Assembly (NCBI RefSeq): GCF_014653275.1
Contig: NZ_BNAL01000016.1
Coordinates: 1 to 61,440 of the forward strand
Source: Deinococcus piscis
GTDB lineage: Bacteria > Deinococcota > Deinococci > Deinococcales > Deinococcaceae
Direction: 5' to 3'
Length of the DNA: 61,440 bases
The translations under genes and the position numbers were made by a program. The notes below the pieces were generated by a model. That model was not told where the DNA came from. It was given only the letters and a program-made list of their open reading frames with translations, and searched no databases. Positions 1 through 7,581 of the stretch are shown here, one piece after another (positions within the stretch are counted from its first letter, which is position 1; each line of letters opens with the position of its first letter).

Positions 1-323
1 GCCACCCAAGCCCTGAAAATTGGAGCCGTCTGGCACGGCTTGTCCCACGTTTTGAGGGGTAGTCAGCCAAGCGCCACAGTGTACTCAACCAGGTCATTGG
101 TGCGGACAATGGCATTGTTGGGACCAGTATCGAATCCAGGGCCCGCCTTTGGGTCAAATGCGCCGTCCGCATCGGAGACTCCGTCAAAGGTCAGAGTGTA
201 GTTGACCTGACTGATGGCGGCCTGCGCCGGACCAGAAGTGATGCAAAGTCCCAGCAACAGCGACCACACCAAGCTTGTGGCCCGGCCCGTCCAGGGATGG
301 GTTCTGACTTGCCTGCTTGCCAT
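1..323 (-). pseudogene. Secreted surface-protein gene, frameshifted and cut by window edge
   Basis: Reading starts at the ATG at 321-323 and gives a signal peptide (hydrophobic SLVWSLLLGLCITSGPAQA) followed by an extracellular-looking segment that includes NDLVEYTVAL, a wording typical of DUF11-like repeat surface proteins. The frame stops at TGA (63-65). Past that point another frame continues sensibly toward position 1 with LTTPQNVGQAVPDGSNFQG, so restoring one base near 65-68 would give VALG-LTTPQN without a break. I therefore read this as one gene with a one-base deletion, or a sequencing error, continuing beyond the window edge. No Shine-Dalgarno is visible. The family assignment is inference from composition; the frame switch is seen directly. 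Confidence 0.55.
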
Positions 324-451
324 AATGCAGCCACAAAACCACACCTTGCCTTACAGCTCTGGTACACCTCTTGGCCCGTGCATCAAACAGTTCCATTCCA
401 ACGGCAACTGTTCAAAGGCCCGAGTTCGAAGACTCGAAAGCCCCTTACCCT

Positions 452-469
452 GCCGCACTTCTGTGCGGC
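452..469. terminator. GC hairpin downstream of cysteine desulfurase
   Basis: Arms GCCGCAC (452-458) and GTGCGGC (463-469) enclose a TTCT loop, 5 bases beyond the cysteine desulfurase stop on the minus strand. No T tract follows, so terminator function is only likely. Confidence 0.4.
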
Positions 470-473
470 CCCT

Positions 474-1619
474 TTAGCCCAACCGCGACCACTCCGCTGC
501 TTGCCGTAGTGCCGCTCCTGCCCGCTGCACTTCTTCCAGCGTAGTGGCTGCCCCAAAGCTAAAGCGCAGGCTGCTGCGGGCGTCAGCTTCGCTGTGCCCG
601 ATGGCGCTCAGCACGTGGCTCGGCTGCATGGTGCCCGCCGCACAGGCACTGCCCGCACTGGCGCAGACGCCAGCCATGTCCAGATTCATCAGCAGGGCTT
701 CGCCGTCAGCGCCGCTCAGGGTCAGGCTGGCGACTTTGGGACTGGAGCCAGGGCCGTCCGGCGGATGGTTCCAGCGCAGGCCAGGCAACTCGCCCACCGC
801 GTCCATGAAGGCACGGCGCAGCGCAGTGAGATGGGCAAAGGTGGCCTCACGCACGTCCTCGGCAGCGGTCAGGGCCACGCCCGCCGCGTAGACCCCAGCG
901 GTGTTCTGAGTGCCTGCCCGCAGCCCACTCTCCTGTCCTCCACCTATCTGCTGCGGCGGTAGGTCATGCCCACGCGCCGAATACAGCACGCCGACCCCAC
1001 GTGGGCCACCCCATTTGTGGGCGCTGAACGTGGCGTAGCTGACCCCCCAGTCTTCCAGCGACACCGGCAACACGCCGGGGGCCTGGACTGCGTCGGTGTG
1101 GTAGGGCACGCCAGCAGCGGCAGCAATGGCCGCCAACTCCGCCGTTGGCTGGACCGTACCCAACTCATTGTTGGCATGGTGCAGGCTGACCAGAGCGGTG
1201 TCTGGACGTAGAGCCGCCCGCAGCGCCTCAGGGGCCAGGCGTCCGCAGGCATCCGGGGTCAAGAAGGTCACGTCCCAGCCACGTTCGGCCAGGGCGCGGG
1301 CCGGAGCGAGCACCGCAGAGTGCTCAGCCGCGCTGGTCACCAGGTGGCCTGGCCGTCCATGCTGCGTCTCATACGCCTGCGCCACTCCGAACAGCACCGC
1401 ATTGTCGCCCTCGGTGCCGCCACTGTTCAGGGTCAGGCGGCGGGGGTCCACGCCAAATACCTGCGCCATACGGGCGCGGCCTTCTTCCAGCTTCTCGCGG
1501 GCCTGCTGTCCGGCGGCGTGCACGCTGGACGGGTTGCCCGGCAGGGCCGCCGCTTCAGCGTAGGCAGCCAGGGCAGCGGGGGTCATGGGGTGGGTGGCGG
1601 CGTAGTCAAGGTAGATCAT
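474..1619 (-). CDS. Cysteine desulfurase, NifS/IscS family
   Basis: A 381-residue PLP enzyme that would take sulfur from cysteine for Fe-S clusters, thiocofactors or tRNA thiolation. The start MIYLDYAATHPMTP matches the family N-terminus. The PLP-binding lysine is in SAHKWGGPRG (K202), cofactor and histidine residues in SAAEHSAVL (H100) and HHANNELG, and the sulfur-accepting loop is CASAGSACAAG with the catalytic cysteine at about 326 followed by SHVL. The length is normal. No iscU or sufU neighbour lies in the window, so the acceptor cannot be told; ThiI/MnmA-type tRNA thiolation and Fe-S assembly are both possible. It sits 95 bp downstream of the PASTA gene with a hairpin between, so it is probably its own unit. 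Confidence 0.93.
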   Translation of the reverse strand: MIYLDYAATHPMTPAALAAYAEAAALPGNPSSVHAAGQQAREKLEEGRARMAQVFGVDPRRLTLNSGGTEGDNAVLFGVAQAYETQHGRPGHLVTSAAEHSAVLAPARALAERGWDVTFLTPDACGRLAPEALRAALRPDTALVSLHHANNELGTVQPTAELAAIAAAAGVPYHTDAVQAPGVLPVSLEDWGVSYATFSAHKWGGPRGVGVLYSARGHDLPPQQIGGGQESGLRAGTQNTAGVYAAGVALTAAEDVREATFAHLTALRRAFMDAVGELPGLRWNHPPDGPGSSPKVASLTLSGADGEALLMNLDMAGVCASAGSACAAGTMQPSHVLSAIGHSEADARSSLRFSFGAATTLEEVQRAGAALRQAAEWSRLG

Positions 1620-1659
1620 GCAGGATTTCCCTTCCTGGGGCCAAGCTCAGGACGCGGCA

Positions 1660-1698
1660 GGGGGAGAAGCGGCGACCCGTGGCCCCGGCTTCTCCCCC
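1660..1698. terminator. 11-bp stem hairpin between PASTA gene and cysteine desulfurase
   Basis: Perfect arms GGGGGAGAAGC (1660-1670) and GCTTCTCCCCC (1688-1698) with a 17-nt loop lie 17 nt past the PASTA gene stop on the minus strand. There is no T run. The position suggests termination of the PASTA gene. Confidence 0.5.
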
Positions 1699-1714
1699 AC
1701 GCACCACTTGGGGA

Positions 1715-3331
1715 TTAGGGCGTGGAGGTAGCGAACGTCTCGCCGTCGCGCAGGATGATGAAGGTGGCCTGGCCGGTAACCTGCACCGTGCTGGACGCCT
1801 GCGCCCCAGCCAACTGCTCGCCCGAAGTGGCACCCATCAACACGCGCTGTCCAGCCTCGTCGCGCACCACAATCGAGTAGCTGCCTGCGGGCAAATCAGC
1901 TGGGAACCTGTAGTTCAGCTCAACATTGCGGAGTTGAGCGCCCTGTTCCCCTGCCGGGGTCGCCGGAATGGGGTCAGGACCTGTGGCCGGAGTCGGCACC
2001 TCAGGGGCTGCGGGCACTTCAGGCTCTGGCAAGGGAGGCGGCGGAGCCGGGGGCACATAGGCGGGCGGCACCGGCAGCGCCCCTACCGCAGCCGGGGGCT
2101 CGCTGAACTTGGGCGCCGCCACCGTCAGCGTCATCTTCTCGCCGCTGCCGATACGGGCATAGGGCTTGGGCGTCTGCGAAATCACCGTGTTCTCTGGCAG
2201 GTCACTTTCCTCGGTCTTGACCTCGGTGATGACCAGTCCAGCGGTGCGGGCGTGTTCGCGGGCCGAGGTGTAGTCCAGGCCGGTCAGGTCAGGAATCCAG
2301 GTTTCCTTGCCCGCAATCCCAGTCGAAATCAGCACATTGACACTCTGCCCGCGCTGGGTGGAGAGGCCAGCAGGCGGGTCCTGCGAGATGATGCGGCCTT
2401 CGGGGGTCTGCGTGGGGGTGCCGTCAATCTTGGTCACGGTGCCCAGGCGGAACCCGCTTTCCTTGAGGTTCACAGTGGCGCGGTCCACCGACAGGTCTTC
2501 TACGCGCGGCACCGTGAGGTCGGGCGGGCTGTTGACCGTCAGCGTGACCAGGCGGCCCAGCGGCATGTTGGTGTCTCCTTCAGGCTCCTGGCGCAGCACC
2601 GAGCCGATGGCTGCGTCGCCGCCTTCACCTTCAGCGTAAGCAACCCGGAAGCCACTCTGGGCCAATTTCTGCGCGGCTTCGTTGGCGGGCAGCCCCGTCA
2701 CCTGCTGCACCACACCCACTTCGGGGTTCAGGTACGCCTGCGCGGCCTGATAGCCGTACCAGCCAGCCGCTCCCAGCAGCAGCAGTCCCGGCACAAAGCT
2801 CAGCCAGCCCAGTTCGCCGCGGCGCTGGGTACGCCCCTCAAACACGGGGCGCAGCAGTGGAGCATTCAGGCGCGCAATCTCGGCGTCGGTCCGCTCGGGC
2901 GCAGGTTCCAGATACGCCAGTTCCGCCTGCTCGCTGCGCCGCCCGGTCATCTTGACCTCGGCGTCGGTCAGGGCGTAGCCGTGTTCGGCCAGGTGCTGGG
3001 TCATCAGCCGCAGCGCATCCAGGCTTTCTTCAGGTCGGGAGGGCAGCGCCGCAAAGTCGGTCAGGGTGTGCCCTGCCAGCGGCCTCCACACGGCGTAGTT
3101 GGCCTCGGGGGTCGCCACCAGTTCCACCAGACCAGTGGGATTCAGCGCACGTAGGGCGTCGCGGTAAGCGAAAAAGTCACGGCGCTGCTCGGGCGTGTCA
3201 ATCTCAAACCAGGCCAGCCGCAGCAGCTCACCACCGGGGGCACTCACTTCGCTGAGGGTCAGGTTGCCCCGCTCCTCCAGCGTGCGCAGCACCGTATATT
3301 TGTCGCCGATTCGCACTTCTTCTGCCGTCAT
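1715..3331 (-). CDS. PASTA-domain membrane protein with kinase-like N-terminal remnant
   Basis: About 538 residues. The first ~160 residues resemble the N-lobe of a bacterial PknB-type Ser/Thr kinase (GDKYTVLRTLEERGNLTLSE, then a region like a regulatory hinge) but show no HRD, DFG or APE motif, so no kinase activity is expected. A single membrane helix follows (LGWLSFVPGLLLLGAAGWYG, about residues 190-215), then three PASTA repeats (beginning near EVGVVQQVTGLP, LTVPRVEDLS and TWIPDLTGLD), a long Pro/Glu/Ala linker and a C-terminal beta-rich segment. PASTA domains bind peptidoglycan fragments, so a wall-sensing or scaffold role is inferred. I chose the ATG at 3331 (MTAEEV); an ATG 21 bases upstream is also open. 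Confidence 0.75.
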   Translation of the reverse strand: MTAEEVRIGDKYTVLRTLEERGNLTLSEVSAPGGELLRLAWFEIDTPEQRRDFFAYRDALRALNPTGLVELVATPEANYAVWRPLAGHTLTDFAALPSRPEESLDALRLMTQHLAEHGYALTDAEVKMTGRRSEQAELAYLEPAPERTDAEIARLNAPLLRPVFEGRTQRRGELGWLSFVPGLLLLGAAGWYGYQAAQAYLNPEVGVVQQVTGLPANEAAQKLAQSGFRVAYAEGEGGDAAIGSVLRQEPEGDTNMPLGRLVTLTVNSPPDLTVPRVEDLSVDRATVNLKESGFRLGTVTKIDGTPTQTPEGRIISQDPPAGLSTQRGQSVNVLISTGIAGKETWIPDLTGLDYTSAREHARTAGLVITEVKTEESDLPENTVISQTPKPYARIGSGEKMTLTVAAPKFSEPPAAVGALPVPPAYVPPAPPPPLPEPEVPAAPEVPTPATGPDPIPATPAGEQGAQLRNVELNYRFPADLPAGSYSIVVRDEAGQRVLMGATSGEQLAGAQASSTVQVTGQATFIILRDGETFATSTP

Positions 3332-3392
3332 TCGCCGTACAGCATACCCCACCCCATGCCCGGATGCCCCAGCCGTTCAGCCCCTGTGGCAG

Positions 3393-3689
3393 TCAGCCAC
3401 TCAGCACACGGGCCAGCCAGTAAGCCGCAAATCCGCCCAGAATGCCCAGGGCCAGTTGCCGGGTGCGCAGCAGCAGGGCCACCGCCACCACGCAGCCCAT
3501 GAGCCGCTGCGGCCATTCAGGACTGCCCAGCACGTCCGGCACCAGCAGCGCCGGAAAGACACTGACCGGTACGAACCGCAAAAATGCTTGCCAGAATGCG
3601 GGCAGCTGCAGATGCCCCAGGTTCAGGCCCAGCCAGCGCGGGAGATACGTGACCAGCCACATCAGCAGGATGACGGCCAGGGCACTCAC
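3393..3689 (-). CDS. azlD: AzlD-family branched-chain amino acid transport subunit
   Basis: A 98-residue, almost wholly hydrophobic protein with about four helices. It begins MSALAVILLMWLVTYLPRWL and contains FVPVSVFPALLVPDVL, both typical of AzlD, the small partner of AzlC in branched-chain amino acid export. Its start overlaps the azlC stop by 4 bases (ATGA), so the two are translationally coupled. Substrate is inferred from the family only. Confidence 0.85.
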   Translation of the reverse strand: MSALAVILLMWLVTYLPRWLGLNLGHLQLPAFWQAFLRFVPVSVFPALLVPDVLGSPEWPQRLMGCVVAVALLLRTRQLALGILGGFAAYWLARVLSG

Positions 3690-4411
3690 GCCTGAGCCTC
3701 CGGGGTGCGGCGGGTGGAGAAGTAAGCCCCCAGCAGTGCGCCGGCCACGCCGGCAACCAGCACCACCAGTCCGCCGGGGAGCAGCTGCGCCAGCCCCCAG
3801 GCCAGCAGCCCGGAGAACAGCGCCACCACCAGCGTCAAGCGGTCCACCAGCAAGGGAACCAGCAGGCCCAAAAAGGCCAGCGGAAAAATCACTCCAGCGC
3901 CCAGAGCTTCCGGCGAAGGCAGCACCTCACCGCCCAAAGCGCCCAGCAGGGTACTGAGGTTCCACACGGTAAACAGGCTCAGCTCCGCGCCTAGCAGGAA
4001 AGCGAAGGTCCGCTTGGACGGGTCCTGGCGCGCTTCAAGCGTGACCACGCCGTAGGCTTCATCGGTCAGAAACTGCGCGGCGGTGAGCCGCTGCACCGGG
4101 GTCAGGGCCAGGTCGCGTGAGAGCGAAAGCCCGTACAGCACATGCCGCACATTCAGCAAAAAAGTGGTCAGCACAATCCCCAGGCCGCTGGCTCCCTGGG
4201 CAAACAGCCCCGCCGCCGCAAACTGCGAAGCCCCGCCGAACACGGTCAGGCTCATCAGGCAAGTGTCGAACACGCTGAGGCCAGCCGCCCGCGCAGTGAC
4301 CGCGTAGGCCACCGCGAACGGCAGCATGCCCGGCCAGAGGGGCAACATGGCGGTGAACCCCTGTCGGAAGTGACGCTGAGAGGCATGATGGTCAGGTAAG
4401 GGGGCGTCCAC
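3686..4411 (-). CDS. azlC: AzlC-family branched-chain amino acid permease
   Basis: A 241-residue inner-membrane protein with the AzlC signature near the N-terminus (RQGFTAMLPLWPGMLPFAVA, residues 15-35), the conserved GGASQFAA segment and a later FLTDEAYGV motif; several helices follow. With AzlD it should form an exporter for branched-chain amino acids or analogues. Translation appears to begin at GTG 4409-4411, since no in-frame ATG precedes the conserved region; a TAAGCT -10-like hexamer lies 9 bases upstream. It is the first gene of an azlC-azlD pair with a 4-base overlap, and no Lrp/AsnC regulator lies next to it. Confidence 0.88.
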   Translation of the reverse strand: MDAPLPDHHASQRHFRQGFTAMLPLWPGMLPFAVAYAVTARAAGLSVFDTCLMSLTVFGGASQFAAAGLFAQGASGLGIVLTTFLLNVRHVLYGLSLSRDLALTPVQRLTAAQFLTDEAYGVVTLEARQDPSKRTFAFLLGAELSLFTVWNLSTLLGALGGEVLPSPEALGAGVIFPLAFLGLLVPLLVDRLTLVVALFSGLLAWGLAQLLPGGLVVLVAGVAGALLGAYFSTRRTPEAQA

Positions 4412-4455
4412 GTGGGGCTCAGCTTAGAGCATCGGACGCGCCCCCTACGGCTGAC

Positions 4456-5226
4456 TTAGACCGTGAGCAGGTCAGCACCCTTTTTGGTGACCACCAGGGT
4501 GTGCTCGAACTGCGCCGAGGGGCTGCGGTCACGGGTGACCACCGTCCAGCCGTCGGCCAGTAGCTCGGTGGGGGCCGCACCCAGGTTGATCATCGGCTCG
4601 ATGGTAAAGACCATGCCCTCTTCCAGCTTCAGGCCGGTGTAGCGCACGCCCCGGTGAAACACAGTGGGGTCTTCGTGCAGCTGGCGGCCAATGCCGTGCC
4701 CCGTGTATTCCTCGACCACCGAGTAGCCGCGTGGCTCGGCCACCTCCTGAATGGCCGCGCCGATGTCGCCCAGGCGTGAGCCAGCGCGCACGGTGGCCAC
4801 CCCGGCGTCCAGCGCCTCGCGGGTGGTGTCCACCAGGCCCTGCACCTCCGGGCTGACCTGACCCACCGCGTAGGTGTGGCAGGCGTCACCATAAAAGCCG
4901 TCCAGCAGCACGCCGATATCTACCCCGATGATGTCACCCTCTTGCAGCACGCGCCCGTCGGGGATGCCGTGGCAGATGACTTCGTTCACGCTGGCGCAGA
5001 TGGTGCCGGGAAACGGGTTGGACTTGGGACCGTAGCCCAGGTAAGCGGGCAGCGCTCCAGCGGCGCGGATGTGCTCCTCCGCGATGCGGTCCAGCTCGGC
5101 CAGGGTCACGCCAGGCTTGACGAAGGGGTCGAGCACCCGGAAGGTCTCGGCCACCAGTCCGCCTGCGCGGCGCATGATTTCGATTTCGGCAGGTTTCTTG
5201 ATAGAGACTTTTCTCAGCGCACTCAT
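4456..5226 (-). CDS. map: Methionine aminopeptidase, type I
   Basis: A 256-residue cytoplasmic metalloenzyme that removes the initiator methionine from new proteins. Metal ligands and catalytic residues are visible in family order: H in ICHGIPDG, D in GVDIGVLLDGFYGDACHTY, H in EYTGHGIGRQLHE, E in FTIEPM and E in AQFEHTLVVT. The length is standard for type Ia, with no N-terminal zinc-finger extension. A -10 hexamer TAGGCT (5235-5240 on the minus strand) ends 8 bases before the ATG with no Shine-Dalgarno, so the transcript is probably leaderless. It is divergent from the small gene at 5305. Confidence 0.95.
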   Translation of the reverse strand: MSALRKVSIKKPAEIEIMRRAGGLVAETFRVLDPFVKPGVTLAELDRIAEEHIRAAGALPAYLGYGPKSNPFPGTICASVNEVICHGIPDGRVLQEGDIIGVDIGVLLDGFYGDACHTYAVGQVSPEVQGLVDTTREALDAGVATVRAGSRLGDIGAAIQEVAEPRGYSVVEEYTGHGIGRQLHEDPTVFHRGVRYTGLKLEEGMVFTIEPMINLGAAPTELLADGWTVVTRDRSPSAQFEHTLVVTKKGADLLTV

Positions 5227-5304
5227 AACAGTTCAGCCTAGCGCACCTCGGTGGGGGCTGGTGGAACGTGTAGAGAGGTGCGAACTGGCCCCTATGCTGT
5301 GAGC

Positions 5305-5604
5305 ATGACCCTCCCGCCACCGGACCTGCCGCCGGGCTCCCCAGCTGATCTGCTGCCTGGGGCAATTCCTGCGGCCCTGTTTGACTTGGCCGTCAACCGT
5401 GCGGCGGCGGCGCTCCGTGGCTTACAGGGCACCGCTGCCGAGCGGGCCCTCCGTCAGTGGCACGCCCGCACCCGCTTCGCACGGCGCGTACCGCTGCCCG
5501 AAGTCGCGCGGGCGCTGGCACTGCGGCCCCCCATAGGAGACCCCTGGCACTGGACGGGAGGCCCCGAAGGCTGCTGGCAGCCGGGCAAAGCTCCCTTCCC
5601 CTGA
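5305..5604 (+). CDS. Hypothetical 99-residue protein
   Basis: I do not recognise the family. The product is Ala/Pro/Arg-rich (MTLPPPDLPPGSPADLLPG at the start; WHWTGGPEGCW near the end), with a helical central part and no signal peptide or membrane segment. The start was chosen because -10 hexamer TATGCT (5293-5298) ends 6 bases before this ATG, the leaderless spacing seen throughout the window; an upstream in-frame start at 5251 would lie before the promoter. It is divergently transcribed from map. Confidence 0.55.
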   Translation: MTLPPPDLPPGSPADLLPGAIPAALFDLAVNRAAAALRGLQGTAAERALRQWHARTRFARRVPLPEVARALALRPPIGDPWHWTGGPEGCWQPGKAPFP

Positions 5605-5685
5605 GAACTGGTCAAGGGGCCCGCAGCCACCAGTCAGAAGCACGGAAAAACAATGAATCACCCAGCTCAGGCGTAAGCTGGTCAG

Positions 5686-7092
5686 ATGGCCGCCTCCCCT
5701 TCCAGCACACCTCCGGCTGCCCCGGGCCGTCCCCCAGACCGGGAAGGACCAGAAAGTACGCCGCAAGACCCCCAGGACCAGGACCACACGCAGCAAGGCG
5801 CGGAAAGAGGCGTCATGGGCTGGCTGCGGCGCACCTTTAGCGCCCTGGGACACGACCTGTTCCGACGCTACTGGAGTTCGCAGCTGCTGAGCCTGATTGG
5901 TACCTGGATGCAGACCACCGCGCAGCAGTATCTGGTGCTGGAGCTGACCGGCGGCAGCTCGGCGGCGCTGGGCTGGGTCACGGCGGCGCAGTTCACGCCC
6001 AGCTTGCTACTGTCGCTCTTTGCCGGGGCGATTGTGGACCGGGTGCCCCGGCGCACTGTGCTGCTGCTCACGCAGACCGGCTTTTTGCTGACGGCCACCG
6101 CCCTGGCCGTCAGCACCCACCTGGAAATCGTCACGCTGCCGCTGGTGCTGGGGCTGGCCTTCGTGCACGGGATGGCACAGGCGTTCGACATGCCCGCTCG
6201 CCAGAGCATCGTGGTGGATTTGGTACCGCGCAGCAGTGTCGCCAACGCGATTGCGCTCAACAGCTTTTCCTTTAATGTGAGCCGCACCACGGGGCAGGCG
6301 CTGTTCGGCCTGGTGGTGGCCGGGGGCGTGGCGCTGCTGGCCGGCGGTGATGAGGGCGCGCTGTCACGGCTGGCTTTCCCGTTTTATCTGAATGTGGCGT
6401 CTTTCTTTTTGGTGATGTATGTGATTGCCACCCTCCCCTTTCCGCCGCGCCAGGCCGCACCACGCGGCAGCGTGCTGGAACAAATCGGTGACGGCCTGCG
6501 CTACGTGCGCGGCAACCATGATGTCTCCAGCGTGATGTGGCTGGTGGGACTGCTCAGCTTGACGGTCATCAATTTCAACATCGTCATTCCGTACTTCGCG
6601 CGCGAGGTGTTTGGAGCCCGCGAGGCGGCCTTTGGCCTGATGAGTGCGGTGTTCGGAGCTGGAGCCGTCGCAGGAGCGCTGTATCAGGCGAGCAAGCCCA
6701 ATCCAGTACGCTTCCTGCGCCTGGGGGCACTGATTCTGGTGGGCGCCACCGCCGCCTTTGCCTGGGTGCCGGGGCCGACGCTGGGGCTGCCGCTGCTGGC
6801 ACTGGCTGGCTTTGGCATGCTGAGCTTCTTGGTGAGTGCCAACAGCACCGTGCAGCTGATCATCCCCGACGAACTGCGCGGACGGGTCATGAGCCTCTAC
6901 TCGTTCGTGCTGGCAGGAATGGGGCCGCCCAGCGCCATCTTTGTCAGCTTCATGATCGGCAAGACAGGGCCGCTGGGTCCACACTGGGGCCTGAGCGTGG
7001 TGGCGGCCCTCGGTGCGCTCAGCCTGCTGGCGCTGTGGCGGCAACTGCCCCGCACGCTGCCCCAGCAAGCCGAAAAGGGCAAAAAAGGGTAA
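5686..7092 (+). CDS. MFS transporter, enterobactin-exporter (EntS/MFS_3) type
   Basis: A 468-residue inner-membrane transporter. After a ~45-residue polar Pro/Gln-rich N-terminus comes LFRRYWSSQLLSLIGTWMQT, the start of helix 1 in the MFS_3/EntS group, followed by the loop GAIVDRVPRRTVLLLTQ between helices 2 and 3 (MFS signature) and AFDMPARQSIVVDLV, also typical of that group. About twelve helices are visible. The substrate is unknown; related proteins export siderophores or drugs. The ATG at 5686 is supported by -10 TAAGCT (5674-5679) ending 6 bases upstream; an alternative is ATG 5815 (MGWLRR), which would remove the polar extension. Confidence 0.85.
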   Translation: MAASPSSTPPAAPGRPPDREGPESTPQDPQDQDHTQQGAERGVMGWLRRTFSALGHDLFRRYWSSQLLSLIGTWMQTTAQQYLVLELTGGSSAALGWVTAAQFTPSLLLSLFAGAIVDRVPRRTVLLLTQTGFLLTATALAVSTHLEIVTLPLVLGLAFVHGMAQAFDMPARQSIVVDLVPRSSVANAIALNSFSFNVSRTTGQALFGLVVAGGVALLAGGDEGALSRLAFPFYLNVASFFLVMYVIATLPFPPRQAAPRGSVLEQIGDGLRYVRGNHDVSSVMWLVGLLSLTVINFNIVIPYFAREVFGAREAAFGLMSAVFGAGAVAGALYQASKPNPVRFLRLGALILVGATAAFAWVPGPTLGLPLLALAGFGMLSFLVSANSTVQLIIPDELRGRVMSLYSFVLAGMGPPSAIFVSFMIGKTGPLGPHWGLSVVAALGALSLLALWRQLPRTLPQQAEKGKKG

Positions 7093-7172
7093 GCCGCTCC
7101 AGCCGGTAGGGTTCAAGTGGGCCGCGTCCCAGATGGCGGCCCCGAATGTGTACCAGCATGTATTCTGAAACC

Positions 7173-7334
7173 ATGCAAGCCCGAAAAGACCAAGCCCAAA
7201 AAGACACTTTGCCCTGGGTTATCGCGCTGGTCACGCTGGGCGCGGCCCTGGGCCTCGCTGCGGCGATGTACTATGACCGCTCCCGCTCCGCCGGTGCCGG
7301 GCAGGACGACAGCGAAGCGCCGCTGTTTATCTGA
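7173..7334 (+). CDS. Small single-span membrane protein, 53 residues
   Basis: The product has a short charged N-terminus (MQARKDQAQKDTLPW), one hydrophobic helix (VIALVTLGAALGLAAAMYY) and an acidic tail (GQDDSEAPLFI). I do not recognise it. The ATG at 7173 is preceded by -10 hexamer TATTCT (7161-7166) with a 6-base gap, which favours this start over an earlier in-frame ATG at 7158. It is 80 bp downstream of the MFS gene in the same direction but has its own likely promoter. Confidence 0.6.
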   Translation: MQARKDQAQKDTLPWVIALVTLGAALGLAAAMYYDRSRSAGAGQDDSEAPLFI

Positions 7335-7335
7335 A

Positions 7336-7394
7336 GCAGCTTGGCAAGTCCAAATAGAGTGATTGAGGATCAACTATTCCAGATCACTCTATTC
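7336..7394. repeat. Dispersed 59-bp element, copy A
   Basis: This begins GCAGCTTGGCAAGTCCAAAT, then carries an inverted repeat TAGAGTGAT (7355-7363) / ATCACTCTA (7383-7391). The same layout recurs at 24177-24235 and 45575-45633 with identical internal spacing. It lies in the leader region upstream of the LCP gene promoter. Confidence 0.7.
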
Positions 7395-7568
7395 GCCGCT
7401 CTGCTCGGGCTTCTCTCCCCGGTTTGTGTGCAGCAAAAATCGCAATGTTTTGTCAGCTGGTCTTCCCACAGTGCAGTGGAATCAGGCTTCTATGCCCCTT
7501 TGCCCCCAGCCGCCCATATCTGGGATGGCCGCCGTACCTTTCCGCGCCGTTTCTCACGCACTGCGGGC

Positions 7569-7574
7569 TAGACT
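7569..7574 (+). promoter_or_regulatory. -10 hexamer of leaderless LCP gene
   Basis: TAGACT followed by 7 bases and then GTG (7582-7584). The GTG begins a good signal peptide in the right frame, so this hexamer decides the start. Confidence 0.6.
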
Positions 7575-7581
7575 GCGGAGC

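Noticed and set aside
1679..3154. 491-codon plus-strand open frame
   Set aside because: Antisense to the PASTA gene; low-complexity Arg/Gln/His composition.
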